64,000 nucleotides of DNA, from positions 20,175 through 84,174 of the forward strand of contig JABDOQ010000052.1 in assembly GCA_013043165.1 (NCBI GenBank), given 5' to 3'. Source of the DNA: Woeseiaceae bacterium. Lineage in GTDB: Bacteria; Pseudomonadota; Gammaproteobacteria; Steroidobacterales; Woeseiaceae. Positions 27,488 through 36,447 of this stretch are shown one piece after another (within the stretch, counting starts at the first letter, position 1; the number at the start of each line of letters is the position of its first letter). Position numbers and translations under genes: made by a program. The notes beneath the pieces are model-generated. The model was not told the DNA's origin. It saw only the letters and a list, made by a program, of their open reading frames with translations, and did not search any database.

Positions 27488-28768
27488 TTATGCGACGAAT
27501 TGCTCTTCTTCGGTGCTGCCGTCAAGCGCGGTCGTCGATGACAGTCCGTGCATGATCGTATTTTGCACCGCGTCGAAGTACCCGGCCCCTACAAAGGACT
27601 GATGCTTGGCCGCGCGGAAACCGAACTTCTCGTCTGCGAACTCTTTTTCCTGCAGCTTCGAGTACGCGTACATGCCTTCCTGCTTGTAGGCGCGGCTGAG
27701 ATTGAACATGCTCGAATTCAGTGCGTGCCAGCCGGCCAGCGTGATGAACTGGAACTTGTAACCCATCTTGCCAAGCTCTTCACGGAACACTTTCATCGTC
27801 GCATCGTCGAGATTCGCTTTCCAGTTAAACGACGGCGAACAGTTGTAGGACAACAGCTGGTCCGGGAATTCGGCGTGAATCGCATCGGCGAAGATCTTTG
27901 CCTGCTCCAGATCCGGCTTCGAGGTTTCGCACCAGATCATGTCCGCGTAGGGCGCATAAGCCAGACCGCGCGCGATCGCCTGGTCCATACCGGCCTTCGT
28001 GCGGTAGAAGCCCTCGGGCGTGCGTTCACCGGTGATGAACGGATGGTCACGATCATCGGAGTCGGACGTAATCAGGTTTGCCGCATCCGCGTCGGTGCGT
28101 GCCAGAAGCACTGTCGGTACACCGCAGACATCGGCGGCAAGCCGGGCGGCGTTGAGTTTCGCCACGGCCTCGTGCGTTGGCACGAGGACTTTGCCACCCA
28201 TGTGACCGCATTTCTTGGCCGACGAAAGCTGGTCCTCGAAGTGTACGCCGGCCGCGCCAGCCTTGATCATGGCTTTCATCAGCTCAAACGCGTTCAGGTT
28301 GCCACCAAAGCCCGCTTCAGCATCGGCAATGATCGGTGGCAGCCAGTCAATGCTGTCATCGTCGTTGAGTGCATGAATCTCGTCGGTGCGCAGCAGGGCG
28401 TTGTTGATGCGCTCCACCATCTTCGGTACTGAATCGACCGGGTACAGGCTCTGGTCCGGGTACATTTCGCCCGCGCTGTTGCCATCGCCGGCAACCTGCC
28501 AGCCGGAGCAATAGATAGCTTTCAGACCGGCCTGCACTTCCTGTATGGCCTGGTTGCCTGTCAGGGCACCCAACCCGCAAAGCGGTTCTTCCTGATTCAC
28601 AAGACGCCACATCTTCTCGGCGCCCAGGCGAGCGAGGGTATGTTCGATCTGCACGGTGCCACGCAGTTTCACTACGTCTTCGGCGCTGTAACCGCGCTCG
28701 ACACCTTTCCACCGCGGGCTGTTCGCCCACTCCGATTTGAGCTTGTTAATCTGTTCCTGTCGCGTCAT
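27488..28768 (-). CDS. aceA: Isocitrate lyase
   Basis: A 426-residue enzyme, close to E. coli AceA (434 aa). It splits isocitrate into succinate and glyoxylate. The catalytic signature is seen as [16 protein letters not shown], and [13 protein letters not shown] [40 protein letters not shown] and [15 protein letters not shown] are all family features. ATG 28768 has AGGAC about 8 bp upstream. It is divergent from a RamB/ScfR-type regulator, with a repeat array in the shared 127-bp region, implying carbon-source control. Confidence 0.97.
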   Translation of the reverse strand: MTRQEQINKLKSEWANSPRWKGVERGYSAEDVVKLRGTVQIEHTLARLGAEKMWRLVNQEEPLCGLGALTGNQAIQEVQAGLKAIYCSGWQVAGDGNSAGEMYPDQSLYPVDSVPKMVERINNALLRTDEIHALNDDDSIDWLPPIIADAEAGFGGNLNAFELMKAMIKAGAAGVHFEDQLSSAKKCGHMGGKVLVPTHEAVAKLNAARLAADVCGVPTVLLARTDADAANLITSDSDDRDHPFITGERTPEGFYRTKAGMDQAIARGLAYAPYADMIWCETSKPDLEQAKIFADAIHAEFPDQLLSYNCSPSFNWKANLDDATMKVFREELGKMGYKFQFITLAGWHALNSSMFNLSRAYKQEGMYAYSKLQEKEFADEKFGFRAAKHQSFVGAGYFDAVQNTIMHGLSSTTALDGSTEEEQFVA

Positions 28769-28815
28769 GGCAATGTCCTCTTTTCCCTGGGCACCGGATA
28801 TCGTGCGAAAAATAC

Positions 28816-28844
28816 TTGCTGTGTATTGTACGCGCCATTATTAT
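28816..28844 (+). promoter_or_regulatory. Candidate promoter of the glyoxylate-shunt regulator
   Basis: TTGCTG (28816-28821) and TATTAT (28839-28844) are separated by exactly 17 bp, a good sigma-70 match. The repeat array begins 3 bp downstream, over the expected transcription start, which would suit autorepression. On the other strand TTGACA (complement of 28871-28876) followed after 17 bp by TGAAAT is a candidate aceA promoter. Confidence 0.5.
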
Positions 28845-28846
28845 GA

Positions 28847-28883
28847 AATTTCACAGCAAAAATTTTACACTGTCAATTTCACA
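28847..28883. repeat. Three direct repeats at 14-bp period in the aceA/regulator control region
   Basis: AATTTCACA (28847-28855), AATTTTACA (28861-28869) and AATTTCACA (28875-28883) recur with exactly 14 bp between starts. They overlie the candidate aceA minus-35 box and follow the candidate regulator promoter. RamB-type regulators bind AT-rich sites with TTTGC/GCAAA elements, and GCAAAAATTTT is present here, so this is a plausible operator array. Binding is inferred. Confidence 0.5.
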
Positions 28884-28895
28884 AGAGGGCTCGAA

Positions 28896-30449
28896 ATGAG
28901 CAGCCACCAGGGGCTGCGCCGCAAAGCGCACTTTTTAGGTACTAAAATCAAGAGCTTGCGAAAGCGCAACAACCTCACGCTGGAGGACCTGTCGGTGCGC
29001 TGCGTGCAGATCGATGCCGAGGCCGGCCCGTCAGTTTCTTACCTGTCAATGATCGAGAACGGCAAGCGGGTCCCTTCCGAACGCCTGATCGAGGTAATTG
29101 CCGAGATATTCCAGAAGGAAACCAGCTGGTTCTTCGACGAGTCGCTTGACGACGAGGCGATCGACACGGCGCCCGCCGCCGCGGTCAGCGGCATGCCGCT
29201 GGAGCCCGGCTTTCTGTTCTCGGAATCGCTGTTGCAGCTCGCAATCCCCGAGCTGCTTGCACAGACCGGGACCACGGGACGACAGTTTGCCCACCTGCTT
29301 ATTCGCGCGCACCAGGAGGCCAGTCATAATCGCTTCCCCGATATTGAGCGCGCGGCCGAGTCCGTCGGCGAGAAACAGTTCCCGATGCACCTCGACAATT
29401 TGTTCACCATCGCGCGAGACCTGGGGCTCAAAGTCCAGTGGTTCGACAATTCCACGTTCGAGGACAAGGGCGAATCGGATCAACCTCTCAACACGCTGGT
29501 GCGGTCGTTCTTCGATGCGCCGGACACCGTGTACATAAACCGTGAGCTGGAGAAGGATCCGGCGAGACTAAAATTCGATCTCGCCAACCATATCGGTCAC
29601 ATGGTTCTGCATGGCGGCGATGGCGCACGTGCGCCGCAGGTCTCCGGCGGCCGCGTGTCGGGTCGTCGGCATGACAGCGAATCGCTGAACGTTGACGCGA
29701 AAGACATCCTGTACGCGTGGCGCGACTTCGAGTGCAGCTATTTTGCCGCGGCACTGCTCGCACCGAAGACGCCATTCCGACAATTCCTCGCGCGGCAGGC
29801 CTACGCCATTGATGCGGCTGACAAGATCGATCTGACCAAAACGCTCGTTATGCGGCGTATGCCGAGTGTTTCTCCGTACCCGCATTGGCACTATTTCGAC
29901 GCCTACCCACCCGGTCATCTGCGAGCCGTTTATCGCGGCAACGGTATTCCATTGCCGTGGGGCAACATGAAGCTGGTATCAGACCCTTGTCAGCATTGGG
30001 CTGTTTTTCGAATGCTAAATACCCGATCGACCAAACCTTCTTCGCAGATTTCCGTATTGCGAAGCGGCGATGACAAACGACTGTATTGCTGCCAGTCCGT
30101 CCGCAGTACGGATGCGGCCGACAATCCGCATGTCCTGTGCGCGGGTGTCGATCTTTCGCCTGCGCTCGCCGCACAGAACATCGATCCAAAACGTACGATC
30201 GATATGATCGAGGCGAGTTGCAACAGTAGCGGTGGTTCAGGGCCAATCCCGAGCGAAGCGCGCAAGCAGCTTCAGAGCATCTCCAAAATTTTGAACATCG
30301 GCTGGATTGAAGCAGGAGCGGCGAGTGACGCGACGATCATTTGTCAACGTAGCTCCAGCTGTCCGCGCGACAAACATTGTCTCGGCAAAGCACCACCGAA
30401 GCTCAAGCCCCAGATTGACAAAATTCGGGAAGCTGTTCTGAATACATGA
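28896..30449 (+). CDS. XRE-family regulator of acetate/short-chain fatty acid metabolism (RamB/ScfR-like)
   Basis: A 517-residue regulator. Residues about 15-80 form an XRE helix-turn-helix (IKSLRKRNNLTLEDLSVRC, then SVSYLSMIENGKRVPSERLI). The middle has a degenerate IrrE/ImmA peptidase-like segment (FDLANHIGHMVLHGG), lacking the clean HExxH. A DUF2083-like region (SYFAAALLAPKTPFRQFLAR) follows, and the C-terminus has a Cys cluster (CQRSSSCPRDKHCLGKAP), perhaps metal binding. This is the layout of RamB of Corynebacterium and related short-chain fatty acyl regulators that control isocitrate lyase. ATG 28896 is chosen over upstream codons for its GAGG site. Confidence 0.9.
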   Translation: MSSHQGLRRKAHFLGTKIKSLRKRNNLTLEDLSVRCVQIDAEAGPSVSYLSMIENGKRVPSERLIEVIAEIFQKETSWFFDESLDDEAIDTAPAAAVSGMPLEPGFLFSESLLQLAIPELLAQTGTTGRQFAHLLIRAHQEASHNRFPDIERAAESVGEKQFPMHLDNLFTIARDLGLKVQWFDNSTFEDKGESDQPLNTLVRSFFDAPDTVYINRELEKDPARLKFDLANHIGHMVLHGGDGARAPQVSGGRVSGRRHDSESLNVDAKDILYAWRDFECSYFAAALLAPKTPFRQFLARQAYAIDAADKIDLTKTLVMRRMPSVSPYPHWHYFDAYPPGHLRAVYRGNGIPLPWGNMKLVSDPCQHWAVFRMLNTRSTKPSSQISVLRSGDDKRLYCCQSVRSTDAADNPHVLCAGVDLSPALAAQNIDPKRTIDMIEASCNSSGGSGPIPSEARKQLQSISKILNIGWIEAGAASDATIICQRSSSCPRDKHCLGKAPPKLKPQIDKIREAVLNT

Positions 30450-30496
30450 TTACAGTATATTTGTGACAATCAGCCGTTTTAGCGATTGAGTTAGTC

Positions 30497-31360
30497 ATGT
30501 CAAAACCTGAAGTAAAAGCTTTTTTCGACGAAGCAACGTTCACAGTAACCTACGTGGCCAGCGACCCGGCGACCGGGCGGGCCGCGATCATCGATCCCGT
30601 ACTCGACTTCGATTCCGCATCCGGTCGCACGTCGACCGCCTCGGCGGATCAGGTCGTTGCTTTCGTCAACAAAAACAGGCTGACGATCGACTGGATTTTG
30701 GAAACCCATGTGCACGCGGATCACATCAGCGGCACTCCCTATCTCAAGAAACAGCTCGGGGGCCAGACTGCGATCGGTAGGGGCGTTACCGCAGTGCAAT
30801 CGACTTTCAAGAATATATTTAACCTGGCAGACCTTGCCACGGACGGCAGCCAGTTCGATCATCTGTTCGATGATGGCGATACCTTCGAGCTCGGCAGCAT
30901 CAGCGCGCGCGTGATTGCAACGCCGGGGCATACGCCAGCATGCGTTACCTATGTCATCGGCGACACGGCCTACGTCGGCGACACGCTTTTCATGCCTGAC
31001 TTCGGCACCGCCCGCACCGACTTTCCGGGTGGCAGTGCAGCGCAGCTGTACGGCTCCATCCACAAGATTTTTGCACTACCCGACGAGACCCGGCTCTTCA
31101 TGTGCCATGACTACAAAGCGCCCGGGCGAGATGAGTTCGCGTGGGAAACGACCGTGGCCGCACAGCGCGACAACAACATACACATCAACAAGGGTGTTTC
31201 CGAAGAGGCGTTTGTAAAAACGCGCGAGGGTCGCGACCGTCAGCTCGGAATGCCAAAGCTGCTGTTGCCCGCTATCCAGGTGAATATTCGCGCGGGCCGG
31301 CTCCCGGACCCGGAAAACAACGACATCCGTTATCTCAAGATTCCAATCAACGCCGTATAA
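30497..31360 (+). CDS. MBL-fold hydrolase, ETHE1/Blh-like persulfide dioxygenase family
   Basis: A 287-residue metallo-beta-lactamase-fold protein. Metal motif THVHADH gives His71, His73, Asp75 and His76; further ligands are in TPGHTPACV, VGDTLFMPDFGTARTDFPGG and LFMCHDY. The GTART(D/C)FPGG segment is typical of ETHE1-type persulfide dioxygenases and the Blh protein of the BigR operon, which oxidise glutathione persulfide to sulfite with non-haem iron. The C-terminal NIRAGRLPDPENNDIRYLKI matches Blh. It heads a run with yajD and a DUF442 sulfurtransferase, supporting a role in sulfide detoxification. Confidence 0.9.
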   Translation: MSKPEVKAFFDEATFTVTYVASDPATGRAAIIDPVLDFDSASGRTSTASADQVVAFVNKNRLTIDWILETHVHADHISGTPYLKKQLGGQTAIGRGVTAVQSTFKNIFNLADLATDGSQFDHLFDDGDTFELGSISARVIATPGHTPACVTYVIGDTAYVGDTLFMPDFGTARTDFPGGSAAQLYGSIHKIFALPDETRLFMCHDYKAPGRDEFAWETTVAAQRDNNIHINKGVSEEAFVKTREGRDRQLGMPKLLLPAIQVNIRAGRLPDPENNDIRYLKIPINAV

Positions 31361-31385
31361 TACTGCGAGGTTCAGGGCCGCTGAC

Positions 31386-31769
31386 ATGTCAACGAAGAAA
31401 ACACAGGAAAGCCCTGGCGCTGAAGACAGGGTCGTGGCCATGGCCCGGCGCGAGCGGGATCAGCGTGAGCAGGGTTACCGGGCGCAGGCATTCAAGCTAT
31501 ACCCCAGAATTTGTGCGCGCTGCGGACGCGAATTCAGTGGTAAAAACCTGCGGGAGCTGACTGTCCATCACAAAGACCATAACCACGACAACAATCCACC
31601 TGATGGCAGCAACTGGGAGTTGCTTTGTCTGTACTGTCATGACAATGAGCACGCGCGGTATCAGGCCGCTGATTCATACGGTAGCGGTACCTCGGGCGAG
31701 GAGCCGGCGCCATCCGCTTCGCATACGCCGTTTGCCAATCTCGACACATTACTGAATCACAAGAAATAA
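31386..31769 (+). CDS. yajD: YajD-family HNH nuclease
   Basis: A 127-residue protein. The zinc-binding HNH core is RICARCGREFSGKNLRELTV, HHKDHNHDNNPPDGSNWELL and CLYCHDNEH, with two CxxC pairs. This matches E. coli YajD (115 aa), a protein of unknown physiological role with an HNH endonuclease fold. The C-terminal 35 residues are Ser/Pro-rich and low in complexity. It lies 25 bp after the MBL gene and 7 bp before the DUF442 gene, so it is embedded in the sulfur module. Confidence 0.9.
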   Translation: MSTKKTQESPGAEDRVVAMARRERDQREQGYRAQAFKLYPRICARCGREFSGKNLRELTVHHKDHNHDNNPPDGSNWELLCLYCHDNEHARYQAADSYGSGTSGEEPAPSASHTPFANLDTLLNHKK

Positions 31770-31776
31770 GAACTCC

Positions 31777-32109
31777 ATGCAGATCTATAAACTTACAGAT
31801 GCGTGCTGCGTCGCAGGACAAATTCAGCCCGCGGATGTCGAAGCGCTAAAGAATAATGGGTTCGCTACGGTTGTGTGCAATCGCCCCGACGGCGAGGACT
31901 TGGGCCAACCCACCGCTGCGTCAGTCGCAGCGGCGTGCGAAAGTCATGGCGTGGCGTTTCACCATCTGCCAATTTCAAATACCGGCATCTCGGCGGAGAT
32001 GGTTGAACGGTTCCAGAAGATCGTCGCCGAAAGTGACGGAACGGTACTCGCCTACTGCCGCTCCGGTCAACGCTCGTCCGTGTTGTGGCAGCAAAGCGGC
32101 TCACCCTAA
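31777..32109 (+). CDS. DUF442/TIGR01244-family sulfur transferase
   Basis: A 110-residue phosphatase/rhodanese-fold protein. The catalytic loop is YCRSGQRSS, with Cys94 as nucleophile; TVVCNRPDGEDLGQPTAAS and FHHLPISNTGISAEMVERF are the signature segments of TIGR01244. In Blh of Agrobacterium and Xylella this domain is fused to the MBL domain encoded here by 30497-31360. The end, SSVLWQQSGSP, is shorter than many relatives and overlaps the convergent SDR gene by 4 bp, so the tail may be slightly truncated. Confidence 0.88.
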   Translation: MQIYKLTDACCVAGQIQPADVEALKNNGFATVVCNRPDGEDLGQPTAASVAAACESHGVAFHHLPISNTGISAEMVERFQKIVAESDGTVLAYCRSGQRSSVLWQQSGSP

Positions 32110-32921
32110 AGCAATTTTTTCCGAAACCGTTGCATGCCACTGATCCAGCGATCGTGATCACTCGCCTTGCGCTGCACGTAGGTTGTCACTTGCGGATGGG
32201 TAAGAATCAGGAAGCGGCCGGCCAGCGCTTCATCAATGATGATATCGGCAACGGCTTCCGGTCTCATTATGCCGTCGACGTCATTGCCCCTGAAGCCGCC
32301 CTCCATTGATTCCGAGTCGTCTTCGATACCGATCATGCGCGTCGCTACTGCCTGCGGGCACACTACCGACACAACGATGCCGGCATCGCCGTAGTCAATC
32401 GCGAGCGACTCGGCGAAACCGACGGCCGCGTGCTTTGTCGCCGAATATGCCGAATCGCCGATCTGACTCAGGAGTCCGGCGGCCGACGCAGTATTCACGA
32501 GATGCCCGTGACCGCGTTGCAGCATGCGCGGCACCATCGCTCTCGCTGCGAAAACGTGGGCCATGACGTTTACCTGCCAGCACGCATCCCATCGATCTTC
32601 AATGGGGTGCATACCACCTTCGGCCGAAATGGCGCCACTGGCTCCGTCGCCGTAGCCGACGCCGGCATTGGAGATGAACATGTCGATTGGGCCATGGGCC
32701 TTTTCAATCTTTTCGACCAGTGCCACGATCGCTTTTTCATCGCTGACGTCGAGAGCTTTGCCGACCCCTCCGATCTCGGCAGCAACGACCGACGCCGCGG
32801 ATTCGTCTATATCAGCAACAACAACCAACGCGCCATCGTTTGCCAGGCGACGGCACAGTGCGCGGCCGATTCCGTGTCCGCCGCCGGTAACGACTGCGAC
32901 CTTGATTTCAGGTTCTTTCAA
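32106..32921 (-). CDS. SDR-family oxidoreductase
   Basis: A 271-residue classical short-chain dehydrogenase. Cofactor loop TGGGHGIG, NAG motif as ISNAGVGYG, catalytic Ser in VNTASAAGLL and YSATKHA with Tyr and Lys. The Asp in VVVADIDE after the second strand predicts NAD(H) preference. The C-terminal 70 residues (FLILTHPQVTTYVQRKASDH) are those of SDRs acting on ring or long-chain alcohols. The frame can only open at TTG 32921, with GGGAG 9 bp upstream. It lies 28 bp downstream of the PuuB-like gene on the same strand. Confidence 0.92.
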   Translation of the reverse strand: MKEPEIKVAVVTGGGHGIGRALCRRLANDGALVVVADIDESAASVVAAEIGGVGKALDVSDEKAIVALVEKIEKAHGPIDMFISNAGVGYGDGASGAISAEGGMHPIEDRWDACWQVNVMAHVFAARAMVPRMLQRGHGHLVNTASAAGLLSQIGDSAYSATKHAAVGFAESLAIDYGDAGIVVSVVCPQAVATRMIGIEDDSESMEGGFRGNDVDGIMRPEAVADIIIDEALAGRFLILTHPQVTTYVQRKASDHDRWISGMQRFRKKLL

Positions 32922-32949
32922 CGTGCGGCACTCCCTAAGCTTGATGTTC

Positions 32950-34245
32950 TCACAGCCGATCGATCAGTGAATAATAGAACATCGCGAGCACCATGCCCGG
33001 GTAACGCAGCAGCGTGCCTCCCGGGAACATGTGTGTGGGTAATCCCGCAAAGACATCGAATCGTGTCGCAGTACCGCCAATCGCCTCTGCAATGACCTTG
33101 CCCGCGAAGTTCGCCGTCGAAATTCCGTGTCCGGAATAGCCCTGCGCGAAAAACACGTTGGGCTTCAGGCGGCCAAGATGTGGCAGACGGTTGACCGTGA
33201 CTGAAAGGGTCCCACCCCAGGCGTAGTCGATCCGGGCATCGTCGAGCTGCGGGAATATCTTTAACATATAAGGACGAACGAACTTCGATATGTCGGCTGG
33301 AAATTCCCGGCGGTAATTTTCGCCGCCGCCGAACAACAGGCGATGGTCCTCCGACAGCCGAAAGTAGTCGACGACGAAGCGTGTGTCGTGAATACCGAAG
33401 CGCCCGTGAATCAGGTCTAGCGCGCGTTGCTCACCCAGCGGTTCGGTCGCAATCATGAAATTGTTGATGGGCATGATTTTTCTGGCGATCCGCCGTTCGA
33501 GCTTGTCGAGATAGCCGTTGCAGGCAAGCACCACGAAATCCGATTTCACGGAGCCCTGCGATGTCTCGACCAGCGAAGGGTCCGTGCGCGAATAGCTTCG
33601 CACGCGCGAGCGCTCGAAAATACGCACACCGGCCTGCGATGCGGCGTTCGCAAGACCCAGCGTGTAGTTCAGGGGGTGCAGCGCGAGGGCCTGTGAATCG
33701 TAAAGGGCTTCCAGAAAACCGTCGGTCGCGACATATTCTCGCGTCTGTTTTGCATCCAGCGATTGACAGAAAGGATAGTTATATCGCTCAGCCAGCGCCT
33801 CGCTCAGCTCCTGCGGCCAACCCTGGTAGCGCTTCTTGTGAACGCCGACCAGCTGACCGTCCTGCAGGTCGCAGGGAATTCCGTGTTTAACCACACGCTG
33901 CCGAATCTCGTTCTTTGCCAGTTCCGCAAAATCCCAAAGCTGCCTGGAACGCTCAAAGCCGAAGGCCTCCTCGGTTTCGAACACGTCCTTGCGCTGGCCG
34001 CTACCGACGAGTCCGCCGCAGCGACCCGATGCGCCGAAGCCGATACGCTCTGCCTCGAGCAAGACCACGTCAAACCCCTGCTCGGCCAGGTTCAGCGCAG
34101 CGGAAAGGCCCGTGAAGCCACCGCCGATGACACAAACATCGGCACGCTGTGCGCCGGCCAATGTCGCAAACTCGCGCATGCCCACGGCGGTCGCTGCGTA
34201 GTAAGTGTCAGGATGGCCCGAAGGCAGTTTCTTCTCTTTTTGCAC
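32950..34245 (-). CDS. FAD-dependent amine oxidase, PuuB/OrdL-like
   Basis: A 431-residue flavoprotein of the DAO/glycine oxidase family. The ADP-binding site is ADVCVIGGGFTGLSAALNLA; SGRCGGLVGSGQRKDV is typical of gamma-glutamylputrescine oxidase (PuuB) and OrdL. WGGTLSVTVNRLPHLG and FFAQGYSGHGISTANFAGKV, with the FAD-contacting GYSGHG, are also conserved. It would oxidise a primary or secondary amine with release of hydrogen peroxide; the substrate may be a polyamine derivative. GTG start. Probably co-transcribed with the SDR. Confidence 0.92.
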   Translation of the reverse strand: MQKEKKLPSGHPDTYYAATAVGMREFATLAGAQRADVCVIGGGFTGLSAALNLAEQGFDVVLLEAERIGFGASGRCGGLVGSGQRKDVFETEEAFGFERSRQLWDFAELAKNEIRQRVVKHGIPCDLQDGQLVGVHKKRYQGWPQELSEALAERYNYPFCQSLDAKQTREYVATDGFLEALYDSQALALHPLNYTLGLANAASQAGVRIFERSRVRSYSRTDPSLVETSQGSVKSDFVVLACNGYLDKLERRIARKIMPINNFMIATEPLGEQRALDLIHGRFGIHDTRFVVDYFRLSEDHRLLFGGGENYRREFPADISKFVRPYMLKIFPQLDDARIDYAWGGTLSVTVNRLPHLGRLKPNVFFAQGYSGHGISTANFAGKVIAEAIGGTATRFDVFAGLPTHMFPGGTLLRYPGMVLAMFYYSLIDRL

Positions 34246-34299
34246 AATGCGCCTTGATAATCAGGTAACGTACCGTTGTCCGCACCAAGAAAGAACAAC

Positions 34300-34905
34300 A
34301 TGTTTGACTCTGCCAGTCCAGCAGAAAGATCTGCTCAATCGAAAGATCAAAGTCGCGTGCTCTGGATTCTGTTGTCGATCAATGCAGTGATGTTCGTTGC
34401 AGAGATTATTGCGGGAATTGTCGCTGAGTCGACCGGACTAATGGCCGATTCGCTGGACATGCTGGCGGATGCGACCGTATACGCAATAGGGCTATATGCT
34501 GTTGGCAAGGCGGTTAGCGTGAAAGCAAGAGCCGCATTGATGAGCGGAATATTTCAGATTCTACTGGCCCTGGGTGTTGCCGCTGAGGTCGCGCGCCGTT
34601 TGCTCTTCGGCAGTGAACCTGAAGCGCTGATTATGATCGGCGTCAGCATGATTGCATTGCTTGCCAACATCGTTTGCCTTGTGCTGATCTCGAAGCATCG
34701 AGACGGCGAAGTGCATATGCGAGCCAGCTGGATATTCTCTAAGAATGACGTGATCGCGAATGTCGGCGTGATCTTCGCCGGTATCCTGGTGTACGTTCTT
34801 GCGTCCCCGCTTCCGGATCTCGTAATCGGGGCATTGATATCCCTGATCGTCCTTCGAGGCGGTGTGTCGATCGTTACCGATGCTCGCCTCGAAAAAGCAG
34901 GCTAG
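34300..34905 (+). CDS. Cation diffusion facilitator (CDF) family transporter, short form
   Basis: A 201-residue membrane protein with six hydrophobic helices and no C-terminal cytoplasmic domain. Helix 2 carries the metal site: GLMADSLDMLADATVYAIGL (Asp50, Asp53, Asp57). Helix 5 has FSKNDVIANVGVI, matching the H/DxxxD/N pattern. It likely exports zinc or another divalent metal by proton exchange. CDF proteins usually run to 280-300 residues, so the lack of the C-terminal domain is notable. ATG 34300 opens a plausible N-terminus. Its stop is 9 bp before the HAD gene. Confidence 0.87.
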   Translation: MFDSASPAERSAQSKDQSRVLWILLSINAVMFVAEIIAGIVAESTGLMADSLDMLADATVYAIGLYAVGKAVSVKARAALMSGIFQILLALGVAAEVARRLLFGSEPEALIMIGVSMIALLANIVCLVLISKHRDGEVHMRASWIFSKNDVIANVGVIFAGILVYVLASPLPDLVIGALISLIVLRGGVSIVTDARLEKAG

Positions 34906-34914
34906 GCCGTCACT

Positions 34915-35559
34915 TTGTCTGTACACATCTACTTCGACCTCGACGGCACGCTAACCGACCCCTACGAAGGCATAAGCAAGTGCATTCTTTACGCGCTCGA
35001 CGAACTCGGCATTGCCCACCCGAGTGACGAATACCTGCATAGCTGCATCGGCCCGCCACTGTACGACACCTTTCCTGAGATGGTCGGCAAGGAGCGGACG
35101 CTCAGAGCGATTGATTTGTATCGGGAGCGATTTGTTGACGTAGGTTGGCAGGAAAACAAACCCTACGAGGGAATACTCGACGCGCTGGAGACAATTTCTG
35201 CTGCCGGTTGCACGCTGTTCGTCGCCACCAGCAAACCGCGCGTGCACGCAGGGCGAATCGTGCAACATTTCGGCATGGGGCAATACATCGAACAAGTGTA
35301 TGGCTGCGAACTGGATGGCACACGATCCAAAAAAACGGAATTGCTGAAATACGCGATCGCTAAAAATTCAGGTGCGGAGAGACGTACGATGGTTGGCGAC
35401 CGGAAACATGACGTGGTCGGCGCAATCGAGAACGGCATGCGGCCGATCGGTGTTTCCTATGGTTATGGATCGGTTGAGGAACTGAGCAGCGCCGGTGCCA
35501 CCGATATCGTCAGCACGCCGGGAAGCCTGCCTGAGATAGTACTCAAGGACTTTGCCTAG
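34915..35559 (+). CDS. HAD-superfamily phosphatase, Gph/PpaX-like
   Basis: A 214-residue hydrolase. Motif I is YFDLDGTLTD, motif II is in FVATSKPRVHAGRIVQHFG (Thr-Ser), the Lys is in RSKKTELL, and motif III is MVGDRKHDVVGA. The helical cap (YEGISKCILYALDELGI) matches phosphoglycolate phosphatase and pyrophosphatase PpaX relatives. It starts with TTG at 34915 since no ATG or GTG gives motif I; AGG lies 8 bp upstream. Co-transcription with the CDF gene is likely. Confidence 0.92.
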   Translation: MSVHIYFDLDGTLTDPYEGISKCILYALDELGIAHPSDEYLHSCIGPPLYDTFPEMVGKERTLRAIDLYRERFVDVGWQENKPYEGILDALETISAAGCTLFVATSKPRVHAGRIVQHFGMGQYIEQVYGCELDGTRSKKTELLKYAIAKNSGAERRTMVGDRKHDVVGAIENGMRPIGVSYGYGSVEELSSAGATDIVSTPGSLPEIVLKDFA

Positions 35560-36381
35560 CTAGAACTGCGTCCACCGCGCCGTTATTCCTTTCAGCATCT
35601 GAACCAGCAGCCAGAGAAAGGCCAGCGGCAGGATGATTGTCTGCAAAACAAACAGCACAATCAGATCGACGATGTGCTCGACGGCTTTGGATGCATTCTC
35701 CTGCAGGTTTGCCAGCCGGTCAGAGATATTGACAGATGCCAGCGACTCGTCGATTACCGAATTGAGACGATCCATGATCGACTGATCCTCACCGGTCGGC
35801 GTTTTCACATCCACGTTTGCTTCTTCAATCGCCTTTCCCGTTACCTCGAGCGCCGCTGTTGCTTCAGCCTGCTGCGGTGCCAGAAACGCGTCGGATATCA
35901 GGTTGGTTCCAATGACCAGAACAGGAACTATGAAACGAACAACCAGGATCACCAGGAGTATCCGCGACGCTCCGGCAGCCATTTTGTTTTTGTTCAGGCG
36001 CGGCGTCCATAGAATGACAATAGCCAGTATGGAAGCAATGACCAGCGCCATCGTCACGGCCCGCGAAGCCGTGATGGTCAACAACACGTTCTGGAGCCCG
36101 AGGGAACTGGCGGCAACCAGCATGACGCTGGAAAACTGTTCGACCAGATCGTTGATCGGATCCAGAATCTGGCCAACCGAAACCGTCACGCCGACGCCGA
36201 CTTCGGTACTTTGAATAACCGAAATGACACCATTGAGAGTTCGCGCGGCGGCAAACGTCACAAGCGCACGTTTTAACGCGTCCTCGGCATAGGAATCGGC
36301 GGCGTGATCGGCCACGCCACTCACTGCAACAGCCGACGCTATCAGCGCCAGCAGCGTCCAGATGATTCTTCGTTTGTCCAT
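35560..36381 (-). CDS. Hypothetical integral membrane protein
   Basis: I do not recognise this 273-residue protein. MDKRRIIWTLLALIASAVAV is a signal anchor or signal peptide. Hydrophobic helices follow at about 115-140 (AVTMALVIASILAIVILW), 155-180 (ILLVILVVRFIVPVLVIGTN) and at the C-terminus (IVDLIVLFVLQTIILPLAFL). Between the third and fourth is a soluble stretch of about 75 residues with Glu/Asp and Ser. The frame extends to 36468 with ATG at 36402, neither with a clear ribosome site; ATG 36381 fits the signal segment. It is convergent with the HAD gene and divergent from the CPBP gene. Confidence 0.7.
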   Translation of the reverse strand: MDKRRIIWTLLALIASAVAVSGVADHAADSYAEDALKRALVTFAAARTLNGVISVIQSTEVGVGVTVSVGQILDPINDLVEQFSSVMLVAASSLGLQNVLLTITASRAVTMALVIASILAIVILWTPRLNKNKMAAGASRILLVILVVRFIVPVLVIGTNLISDAFLAPQQAEATAALEVTGKAIEEANVDVKTPTGEDQSIMDRLNSVIDESLASVNISDRLANLQENASKAVEHIVDLIVLFVLQTIILPLAFLWLLVQMLKGITARWTQF

Positions 36382-36447
36382 CGTGAAGTCGTAGAATAGC
36401 ATTGATGAGGCGCAATTAACCCGCTCGCAGAAAGCCGGAGCCAGGCC

